From contig JACRPO010000012.1 of NCBI GenBank assembly GCA_016223165.1, forward strand, positions 62,001 through 126,000: 64,000 nt of DNA, given 5' to 3'. The notes under the pieces are model-generated. The model searched no databases. It saw nothing but the letters and a program-made list of their open reading frames with translations, and was not told where the DNA came from. This stretch comes from Burkholderiales bacterium (lineage in GTDB: Bacteria; Pseudomonadota; Gammaproteobacteria; Burkholderiales; Burkholderiaceae_C). The position numbers and the translations under genes are program-made. This document shows positions 1-6,995 of this stretch, piece by piece. Within the stretch, counting starts at the first letter, position 1; each line of letters begins with the position of its first letter.

Positions 1-1404
1 CAGGGCCGGCTTGAGACGCTTGCGCGGCTGGAGGAGTTCACGCGCTTTGCGGACATCGACTGGATGAGCCTGGCCCGCCAGATTGCCGCGCTCGCAGAGG
101 AACGCTCGCGGCTGGAAGCCGCATCGGACACCCTGCAAGAGCTGGGGCGTCAGCTCAAGGCCGTGCAGGATCGGCTTGGCGAGCTGGATGTCAGGCGGTC
201 GGACGTGTTGGGCAAGCGGGGCGAGGTGAAGAGCAAGCGAGAGACGGCCCAGGCCATGCGGGACCAGGCAGGCGGCGTTTGGGATGGCGCGCCACTGACC
301 GAGGCCCGGATCGAGCGTCTGGAGGCCTGGCGCTCAAAAGCGCTGGGCGAGCATCAGCTGTCGGTCGAGTCCTGCGACAACCGCGAGCAGGAGGTGCGCA
401 AGTGGCTGCAGGAGCGTATCGATGCCGAGGACAAGCGCCTGGCCCGTTTGACCGAGCGCATCGTCAACGCCATGCGCGGCTTCAAGGAGGAGTTCAAGGC
501 CGAGACCGTCGAGATGGACGTGAGCCTGGCGGCGCTGCCCGAGTACGAGCGGATGCTCACCGGCTTGAAGAGCGATGACCTGCCGCGATTCGAGGCGCGC
601 TTCAAGGAACTGCTCAACGTCAACACCATCAACGAGATCGCCAACTTCAATGCCCAGCTCGCCCGCGAGCGGGAGACGATCAAGGAGCGTGTCGACTTCA
701 TCAACCAGTCGCTCCAGGCCATCGACTACAACCCTGGTCGCTACATCAAGCTGGTGGCGCCACCCAGCCCGGATGCGGAGATCCGCGACTTCCAGCACGA
801 CCTGCGGGCGTGCACCGAGGGCGCGATGACGGGCTCGGCGGACGAACAGTATTCGGAGGCCAAGTTCTTGCAGGTCAAGGCCATCATCGACCGCTTCCGG
901 GGTCGCGAAGGACTGTCGGATGCCGACCGGCGCTGGACCGCCAAGGTCACCGATGTGCGCAACTGGTTCCTGTTCTCGGCCAGCGAGCGCTGGCGCGCCG
1001 ACGGTGCCGAGCACGAGCACTACTCCGACTCGGGTGGCAAGTCGGGTGGCCAGAAGGAGAAGCTGGCCTATACCGTGCTGGCTGCGAGCCTGGCCTACCA
1101 GTTCGGGCTGGAGTGGGGGGCGGTGCGTTCGCGGTCGTTTCGCTTCGTCGTCATCGACGAGGCCTTTGGGCGCGGGTCGGACGAGTCGGCGCAGTACGGG
1201 CTGCGCCTGTTCCGGCAGCTCAATCTGCAGTTGCTGATCGTCACGCCGCTGCAGAAGATCCACGTCATCGAGCCCTTCGTGGCCAGCGTGGGCTTCGTGC
1301 ACAACGAAGGCGGACGGGACTCGCGGCTGCGCTGTCTGTCGATCGAGGAGTACCGCGCGCAGAAGGCCGGCGCAACGGCAGCCGGAGGCGGCGCCGCACC
1401 ATGA
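1..1404 (+). CDS. jetC: Wadjet JetC, SMC-like ATPase (C-terminal part)
   Basis: This is the C-terminal part of the SMC-like ATPase of a Wadjet (JetABCD) plasmid-defence complex. The frame is open from base 1, so the gene begins outside the window; the ATG at 64 is internal. A long coiled coil fills roughly bases 60-800. The ABC signature (SGGQKEKL, about 1040-1065) and a Walker B strand (FRFVVIDEAFGRG, about 1139-1175) follow, as in condensin-type ATPase heads. The stop codon overlaps the jetD start as ATGA, so the two genes are translationally coupled. JetC drives loop extrusion on DNA, and JetD cuts small circular plasmids. jetA and jetB should lie just left of the window. Confidence 0.87.
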   Translation, partial: QGRLETLARLEEFTRFADIDWMSLARQIAALAEERSRLEAASDTLQELGRQLKAVQDRLGELDVRRSDVLGKRGEVKSKRETAQAMRDQAGGVWDGAPLTEARIERLEAWRSKALGEHQLSVESCDNREQEVRKWLQERIDAEDKRLARLTERIVNAMRGFKEEFKAETVEMDVSLAALPEYERMLTGLKSDDLPRFEARFKELLNVNTINEIANFNAQLARERETIKERVDFINQSLQAIDYNPGRYIKLVAPPSPDAEIRDFQHDLRACTEGAMTGSADEQYSEAKFLQVKAIIDRFRGREGLSDADRRWTAKVTDVRNWFLFSASERWRADGAEHEHYSDSGGKSGGQKEKLAYTVLAASLAYQFGLEWGAVRSRSFRFVVIDEAFGRGSDESAQYGLRLFRQLNLQLLIVTPLQKIHVIEPFVASVGFVHNEGGRDSRLRCLSIEEYRAQKAGATAAGGGAAP

Positions 1405-2591
1405 ACTGGACCACGCCGGCAGATCTGCGCGCCCAGGTCCAGCGTCTCTGGGATCGCGGCGACCTGGTGCGGACACCGGTATCGAGTTCCATCTCCTGGC
1501 CCCTGCGCCTGAGCCTGAAGGCTCCCAGTGCGGCAGATCTGTCTGACCGTTTCGAGGCGGTGCGCGACTGGGTGCGCGCGGTCGCCGACACCCCGCACGT
1601 CCGGATCGAGTGGCGTGAGTGGAGTCATCGCGTCCAGGGTATGCAGCGTCTTCCGGCGGCCGTCTGGCTCGATACACCACAGGACGCCTTGGCCTGCATC
1701 GGGAGGGCTCGTCAGGCACAACGATTCGAGGCGCTGTGGCAGCAAACGGCGACCGCGCAGCCGAACCTGCTGGCGTGGATGTCCAGGCGCCCGCTGCAGG
1801 CCCTGGATCTGGCCGACCGCTGGGAGCGTCTCCTGGCAGTCGTTGCGTGGCTGCAGGCGCACCCGCGCCCAGGCGTGTACCTGCGCCAGGTCGACGTACC
1901 CGGTGTGGACAGCAAGTTCATTGAGGCCCACCGCAGCGTGTTGACCGAGCTGCTGGACATGGCCCTGCAGCCCGGGGCCATCGAAACATCGGCGAACGGC
2001 GTGGGGCAGTTCGCTCGCCGTTTCGGCTTCCTGGACAAGCCCGTCCGGATCCGCTTCCGTCTGCTCGACCCCGCGCTACCCAGTCTGCCTGGCTGCGATG
2101 GACTGCCTGACGTCACGCTGGACGCCGCGAGCTTTGCCGGCCTGGCGCTGCCCGTGGCGCGCGTGTTCATCACCGAGAACGAGACCGACTTTCTCGCCTT
2201 TCCGCAGGCCCCTCATGCCATCGTCCTCTTCGGCGCCGGCTACGGATGGGAGGCGCTGGCGCGCGCCGCGTGGCTGCGTCAGTGCCGCCTGCACTACTGG
2301 GGCGACATCGACACCCACGGTTTCGCCATCCTCGACCAATTGCGTGGCTGCTTTCCGCATGCAGCGTCATTCCTCATGGACCGGGGGACCCTGTTGGCGC
2401 ATCGCCGCCACTGGGGCGAAGAGCCCGAGCCGGCTCGGCAGGACCTGTCCCGCCTGACGGCGCACGAAGCGGAGGTCTACGACGACCTCCGATTCGATCG
2501 GCTCCAACCCAGGCTGCGACTCGAGCAGGAGCGCGTGGATTTCGGGTGGTTGCGCGAGCGGCTGCGCGACCTGCTTCGCGACTCCGGGTGA
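1401..2591 (+). CDS. jetD: Wadjet JetD, Toprim-type nuclease subunit
   Basis: The protein has 396 residues. An N-terminal DUF3322-like region is followed by a DUF2220 domain with a Toprim-like fold related to topoisomerase VI. The acidic motifs are visible: FITENET (about 256-262) supplies the glutamate and YWGDIDTHGF (299-308) supplies D302 and D304, the expected metal ligands. It is the DNA-cleaving subunit of Wadjet, acting with the JetABC motor. The start at 1401 overlaps the jetC stop; a longer reading from 810 is only a shadow of jetC. Length and motifs look intact. Confidence 0.9.
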   Translation: MNWTTPADLRAQVQRLWDRGDLVRTPVSSSISWPLRLSLKAPSAADLSDRFEAVRDWVRAVADTPHVRIEWREWSHRVQGMQRLPAAVWLDTPQDALACIGRARQAQRFEALWQQTATAQPNLLAWMSRRPLQALDLADRWERLLAVVAWLQAHPRPGVYLRQVDVPGVDSKFIEAHRSVLTELLDMALQPGAIETSANGVGQFARRFGFLDKPVRIRFRLLDPALPSLPGCDGLPDVTLDAASFAGLALPVARVFITENETDFLAFPQAPHAIVLFGAGYGWEALARAAWLRQCRLHYWGDIDTHGFAILDQLRGCFPHAASFLMDRGTLLAHRRHWGEEPEPARQDLSRLTAHEAEVYDDLRFDRLQPRLRLEQERVDFGWLRERLRDLLRDSG

Positions 2592-2710
2592 TGAGTCCGC
2601 AACCGAACGGTCACCCGACGCCAAGCAGTTGACGCCGCTCAACGGCGGACAAGCGGCGCCTGGCGACGCCGGGGCGGGCGGAGCCTAGGGCAATCCGGGT
2701 TGCAGCAAAT

Positions 2711-2748
2711 TGGCGAGCCTGTTAGTTTTATTGGCGACCCTGCCAATT
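2711..2748. promoter_or_regulatory. Candidate TetR operator with direct and inverted repeats
   Basis: The region is unusually AT-rich for this window. TTGGCGAGCCTG (2711-2722) and TTGGCGACCCTG (2732-2743) are direct repeats 21 bp apart. ATTGGC-N6-GCCAAT (2731-2748) is a perfect inverted repeat overlapping the second copy. It lies 71 bp upstream of the TetR-family gene, a common place for an autoregulatory operator. Function is inferred. Confidence 0.45.
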
Positions 2749-2818
2749 CGAAACTTGCCGACGAACTCGACCCAGGAACCCGGTGGCGCTGCAACTTCCC
2801 TCCGACCGCACCCTGGCG

Positions 2819-3457
2819 ATGCGCAAGCCCAAGTCGCCCGAGGTCAACCGGGCGCGCATCCTGGCCGCGGCGACGGCCGAGTTCGCCGCGCGCGGCTTCG
2901 ACGCCGCGAGCATGGACGCCATCGCCGGGCGCACGCAGACCACGCGCGCCCTCATCAACTACTACTTCGGCAGCAAGGAGAAGCTCTACCTCGCCGTGCT
3001 GCAGCAGGCCTACGCCGAGATCCGCGAGGCCGAGAACGGACTGGACCTCGACCACCTGCCGCCGCTGGCGGCCATCCGCCGCATCGTCGAGTTCACCTAC
3101 GACTACTACGTCTCGCACGAGTACTTCGTGCGCCTCGTCGTCTCGGAGAACCAGGCCAAGGGCACGCACCTGAAGCGCTCGCCTGCCCTGCGCCGCGTCA
3201 ACCGGCCGATCGTCGACCGCCTCTCGGCGGTCATCGAGCGCGGCCGCGCGGCCGGCGTGCTGCGCAGCGACGTCGACCCGCTCGACGTGCACATGGCCAT
3301 CGCCGCGCTCGGCATGTTCAACGTCACCAACCAGTTCACCTTCGGCACCATCTTCCAGCGCGAGATGGGCGCGAAGGGCGATGTCGCCCAGCGCCGGCAG
3401 GTGGTGGTCGACATCGTGCTCACCTGGCTCGGCTCGGCCCGGGCGCAGGCCCACTAG
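2819..3457 (+). CDS. TetR/AcrR-family transcriptional regulator
   Basis: This is a one-component repressor of about 212 residues. The N-terminal helix-turn-helix is clear: it runs from VNRARILAAATAEFAARGF through MDAIAGRTQTTRALINYYFGSKEKLYLAVL, including the family's YYF-SKE-L signature. The helical C-terminal part would bind a ligand that I cannot identify. ATG 2819 is chosen because it begins the usual short tail before the HTH; a GTG at 2783 would add 12 residues. It is followed 110 bp later by dctPQM on the same strand, so it may control that transporter and itself. Confidence 0.85.
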   Translation: MRKPKSPEVNRARILAAATAEFAARGFDAASMDAIAGRTQTTRALINYYFGSKEKLYLAVLQQAYAEIREAENGLDLDHLPPLAAIRRIVEFTYDYYVSHEYFVRLVVSENQAKGTHLKRSPALRRVNRPIVDRLSAVIERGRAAGVLRSDVDPLDVHMAIAALGMFNVTNQFTFGTIFQREMGAKGDVAQRRQVVVDIVLTWLGSARAQAH

Positions 3458-3567
3458 CGCCAGCCAGTCCCGGCCACCCCAACGAGCCCAGCCCGCCCTC
3501 CCTCCCGACCAAGCCCCCGCTGGCCCCCACCCGCCACGTTCACCCAGTCAACCCCGAGGAGACCGTC

Positions 3568-4554
3568 ATGGACGCACGCTTCGACCGCCGTCACCTGCTG
3601 CAACTCGCAGCCGCCCTGGCCGCCACCCAGGCCGTGCCGTCCTGGGCGCAGGCCAAGCCGACGCTGCGCTTTGCCGCCGTGTTCTCCGACAAGGACATCC
3701 GCGCCGACATGGTCCGCCGCCTCGCCGCCGAGGTGGCCGCCGACGCCACCATCGAGCCCTTCTTCGGCGGCACGCTGTTCAAGCAGGGTACCGAGCTCGT
3801 GGCGCTGCAGCGCGACAACCTCGAGATCGGCAACATCGCGCCGCAGGACATCTCCAAGCAGCTGCCGGCCTGGTCGATCCTGACCTCGGCCTACCTGTTC
3901 CGCGACGCCAACCATCTCAACGCCTTCTTCGCCAGCGAGCTCGGCCAGGAGATGAAGCAGATGGCCGAGGAGCAGCTGAAGGTGAAGATCCTCGCGCCCA
4001 CCTTCTTCGGCACGCGCCAGGTGGGCCTCAAGGGCAAGAAGAAGATCGCCACGCCGGCCGACCTGGCCGGTGTCAAGCTGCGCATGCCCCCGGGCGACGC
4101 CTGGCAGCTGCTCGGCCGCTCGCTCGGCGCCAACCCCACGCCGATGGCCTACGCCGAGACGTATACCGGCCTGCAGACCGGCGCCATCGACGGCCAGGAC
4201 AACCCGCTGCCGAACGTGCAGAACATGAAGTTCTACGAGGTCATGCAGCAGATCGTCCTCACCTCGCACCTGGTGGGCTTCGACGTGCTGACGATGAACC
4301 TGAAGGCCTGGAACGCGCTCGGCCCCAGGCAGAAGACTTTCCAGGCCGCGGTGGACAAGGCGGTGGCCTGGAGCGCTGCCGAGCACTTGAAGCGCGAGGC
4401 CGAGCTCGCCGAAGGCTTCAAGCGCCAGGGCCTGGAGGTCTACGCGCCCGACCTCGCCGCCTTCCGCGCGCACGCGCAGAAGGTCTATCTCGCCTCCGAC
4501 GAGGCCAAGGCCTGGCCCAAGGGCCTGCTGGAGAAGATCAACGCGATGAAGTGA
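3568..4554 (+). CDS. dctP: TRAP transporter substrate-binding protein (DctP family)
   Basis: This is a 328-residue periplasmic solute-binding protein. A signal peptide is visible (DRRHLLQLAAALAATQAVPSWA, cleavage after about residue 27; the RR start resembles a Tat signal). Family features include the mature start KPTLRFAAVFSDKD, the segment FFGTRQVGLKG, and PADLAGVKLRMPPGDAW with the arginine that normally binds a substrate carboxylate, followed by TGLQTGAIDGQDNPL. It would capture an organic acid and hand it to the DctQ/DctM permease. A good ribosome-binding site (CGAGGAGA) precedes the ATG. The neighbouring dehydroquinase-like gene hints at a quinate- or shikimate-type ligand, which is inference only. 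Confidence 0.9.
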   Translation: MDARFDRRHLLQLAAALAATQAVPSWAQAKPTLRFAAVFSDKDIRADMVRRLAAEVAADATIEPFFGGTLFKQGTELVALQRDNLEIGNIAPQDISKQLPAWSILTSAYLFRDANHLNAFFASELGQEMKQMAEEQLKVKILAPTFFGTRQVGLKGKKKIATPADLAGVKLRMPPGDAWQLLGRSLGANPTPMAYAETYTGLQTGAIDGQDNPLPNVQNMKFYEVMQQIVLTSHLVGFDVLTMNLKAWNALGPRQKTFQAAVDKAVAWSAAEHLKREAELAEGFKRQGLEVYAPDLAAFRAHAQKVYLASDEAKAWPKGLLEKINAMK

Positions 4555-4582
4555 GCGCCCTTGCTCGAGTCGAGGCAGGTGC

Positions 4583-5101
4583 ATGCACCCCGTCCTGAGC
4601 CGCGCCGTCGAGTGGATCCGGCGCCGCGCCGAGAACGTCGTCGCCGCGCTGCTGGCGGTGATGTTCGTGGCTTTCATCGTCCAGATCGTCTTCCGCTACT
4701 TCCTCAACCTCCCGGTCGGCTGGACCTCGGAGCTGTCGGTGGTCGCCTGGCTGTACATGGTGTTGCTCGGATCGGCCTTCTGGCTCAAGGAGGACGAGGA
4801 GATCCGCTTCGACCTCATCACCGGTGCCGTCGGCGCGCGCGCCAAGAGCCTCATCGCGCTGGCCGTCTCGGTGGCCGCGGTGGTGCTGTTCGGCATGGCG
4901 CTGCCGGCGACGGTGAGCTACGTCGCCTTCATGAAGGTGGAGAGCTCCTCGTACCTGAAGATCCGCATGGACCTCCTGTACTCGGTCTACGTGGTCTTCG
5001 CGGTGGCGGTGGTCGTGCGCTACGCCTGGGCGGCTTGGCGGGCGCTGCAGGGCGAGGCCCCCGAGGAGGTGGACATCGCGCACAAGGGGCACGGCCTGTG
5101 A
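4583..5101 (+). CDS. dctQ: TRAP transporter small permease (DctQ family)
   Basis: This 172-residue membrane protein has four predicted transmembrane segments: about residues 20-40, 48-66, 88-110 and 130-150. The motif VFRYFLNLPVGWTSELSVVAWLYMVLLG is typical of DctQ, and a charged KEDEEIRFD loop follows. It joins the large subunit in the cytoplasmic membrane. It starts 28 bp after dctP, and its stop overlaps the dctM start, so the three genes form one operon. Confidence 0.9.
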   Translation: MHPVLSRAVEWIRRRAENVVAALLAVMFVAFIVQIVFRYFLNLPVGWTSELSVVAWLYMVLLGSAFWLKEDEEIRFDLITGAVGARAKSLIALAVSVAAVVLFGMALPATVSYVAFMKVESSSYLKIRMDLLYSVYVVFAVAVVVRYAWAAWRALQGEAPEEVDIAHKGHGL

Positions 5102-6399
5102 ACTGGACGGGCCCGTTCTCGCTGGCGATCTTCGCCATCGTCGGCCTGAGCCTGCTCGGGCTGCCGGTGGGCCACGCGATGATCGGCGGCTCCATCCTCT
5201 ACCTGGCCCTGGCCGGGCTGGACATGGGCACGGCCGCCGAGCAGCTGCTCAACGGCATGTACGGCAGCTTCCTGCTGCTGGCCATTCCGCTGTTCGTGCT
5301 CGCGGCCGAGTTCATGAACACCGGCAGCATCATGGACAGGCTGCTGCGCTTCTGCAACGCCATCGTCGGGCGCTTCCGCGGCGGGCTGGCGCAGGTGAAC
5401 GTGGTGCAGAGCATCATCTTCGCCAGCATGTCGGGCTCGGCGCTGGCCGACGCCGCCGGCTCGGGCAAGCTGATGCAGACGCTGATGACGAAGGACGGCA
5501 AGTACCCGCCGGCCTACGCCGCCGCGCTGACCACCGTGTCCTCGGTCATCGGGCCGATCATGCCGCCGTCGATCCCGCTCGTGCTCTACGCGCTGGTGTC
5601 CAACACCTCGGTGGGCTATCTGTTCCTGGGTGGCGTGATCCCGGCGCTGCTGCTGGGGGCGGTGCAGATGGGGCTGATCGCCTTCACCGCCCGCCGGCGC
5701 AACTTCCCGGTGGAGCCGCGGGTGCCGCTGCGCGACATGCCGCGCGTCACCTGGGAGGCGCTGCCGGCGCTCTTGATGCCGGTGATCCTGCTCGGCTGCC
5801 TGTACAGCGGCGTGACCACGCCCACCGAGGCCGCGGCGGTGGCCGCCTTCTATGCGCTGCTCGTCTCGGCGCTGCTGTACCGCAGCGTCAGCACGCGCGA
5901 CGTGTACCGGGCGCTGAGCACGAGCGCGCGCATCACCGTGTCCATCGGCATGCTCATCGCCGGCGCGCTCGTCTTCAACTACGTCATCACGGTCGAGAAC
6001 ATCCCGCGCACGCTGAGCGGCATGCTCAAGGCCTACGAGATGTCGCCGCTGGTGTTCCTGCTCGTCGTCAACGTGCTGCTGCTCGTGCTCGGCTGCTTCC
6101 TCGAGGGCACGACCATCATCCTCGTCATCCTGCCGGTGCTGCTGCCCACGGCGCAGGCGCTGGGCGTCGACCCGGTGCACTTCGGCGTCATGGCGGTGAC
6201 GAACATCATGCTCGGCCTCGTCACGCCGCCCTACGGGCTGCTGCTGTTCATGATGGCCAAGATCGCCGAGGTGCCGCTGCGCGACATCGTGCGCGAGGTC
6301 CTGCCGTTCCTGTGGGTGATGGTCGGCGCGCTGGCGCTGATCATGCTGTTCCCCGGCCTCGCGCTCTGGCTGCCACGGTTGATGGGCTACCAGGGCTGA
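5098..6399 (+). CDS. dctM: TRAP transporter large permease (DctM family)
   Basis: This 433-residue channel subunit has 11-12 hydrophobic segments. The family motif FASMSGSALADAAGSG lies at about residues 103-118, and the PPSIPLVLYA and TPPYGLLLFMMAKI stretches are typical. It catalyses sodium-coupled uptake of the ligand delivered by DctP. The start is a GTG at 5098 overlapping the dctQ TGA (GTGA), which leaves the usual N-terminus (NWTGPFSLAIFAIVG). Longer upstream readings only run antisense or out of frame through dctQ. Confidence 0.9.
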   Translation: MNWTGPFSLAIFAIVGLSLLGLPVGHAMIGGSILYLALAGLDMGTAAEQLLNGMYGSFLLLAIPLFVLAAEFMNTGSIMDRLLRFCNAIVGRFRGGLAQVNVVQSIIFASMSGSALADAAGSGKLMQTLMTKDGKYPPAYAAALTTVSSVIGPIMPPSIPLVLYALVSNTSVGYLFLGGVIPALLLGAVQMGLIAFTARRRNFPVEPRVPLRDMPRVTWEALPALLMPVILLGCLYSGVTTPTEAAAVAAFYALLVSALLYRSVSTRDVYRALSTSARITVSIGMLIAGALVFNYVITVENIPRTLSGMLKAYEMSPLVFLLVVNVLLLVLGCFLEGTTIILVILPVLLPTAQALGVDPVHFGVMAVTNIMLGLVTPPYGLLLFMMAKIAEVPLRDIVREVLPFLWVMVGALALIMLFPGLALWLPRLMGYQG

Positions 6400-6418
6400 C
6401 GGATCGCGCCGCGGCGGC

Positions 6419-6871
6419 TCAGGCCGCTGCCGTGCCCAGCGCGTCGGCCACGGCGCGCACGGCGAGCAGGTAACCCGCGGCGCCGAAGCCGCAGATCACG
6501 CCGCCGGCGACCGGCGAGACGCTGGAGTGCGTGTAAGGCGCCGGCCGCTGGTGGATGTTGGTGATGTGCACCTCCACCACCGGCTTGGCGATGAGCTTCA
6601 GCGCGTCGAGAACGGGCACGCAGCCGAACGAGAAGCCGGCCGGGTTGATGATGACCGCGGCCTCCTTGTCGAAGGCCTCCTGGATCCAGTCGACGAGCAC
6701 GCCTTCGTGGTTGGTCTGGCGGAAGTCGCAGGCGAGGCCGAGCTCGGCCGCCAGTTTCTCGGTGCGGGCCCGGATCTGCGCCAGCGTCGTCGTGCCGTAG
6801 AGCTGCGGCTCGCGCACGCCCAGCTTGTTCAGGTTGGAGCCGTTGAGAACGAAGAGCAGGTGCTGCGCCAT
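6419..6871 (-). CDS. aroQ: Type II 3-dehydroquinate dehydratase-like protein
   Basis: The protein has 150 residues, the normal length for type II dehydroquinases. Conserved active-site features are present: VLNGSNLNKLGVREPQLYG with R20 and Y25, TNHEG (53-57), N76, D89, EVHITN with H102, and R109. However, the usual NPGAYTH segment reads NPAGFSF, so the histidine equivalent to His81 of the mycobacterial enzyme is phenylalanine (F82), and NGPNLN reads NGSNLN. It may act on a related substrate or in catabolism rather than in the shikimate pathway. It converges with dctM across 19 bp. ATG 6871 is the start that yields the canonical N-terminus. Confidence 0.8.
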   Translation of the reverse strand: MAQHLLFVLNGSNLNKLGVREPQLYGTTTLAQIRARTEKLAAELGLACDFRQTNHEGVLVDWIQEAFDKEAAVIINPAGFSFGCVPVLDALKLIAKPVVEVHITNIHQRPAPYTHSSVSPVAGGVICGFGAAGYLLAVRAVADALGTAAA

Positions 6872-6995
6872 GGGACTCCTTCGAAGAGCGGCCGGCGGTC
6901 GTGCAGGTGGGCCGCGCGCACGCTCGGGCAAGCGGGCGATTGTCGCGCGCGCTCCGCCCCCCGCAAGGCACAGCCAACTTCGCAGAGGCCTGGAT

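Noticed and set aside
334..1719. Minus-strand frame opposite jetC
   Set aside because: It is a shadow of the SMC-like coiled coil and overlaps two well-supported genes.
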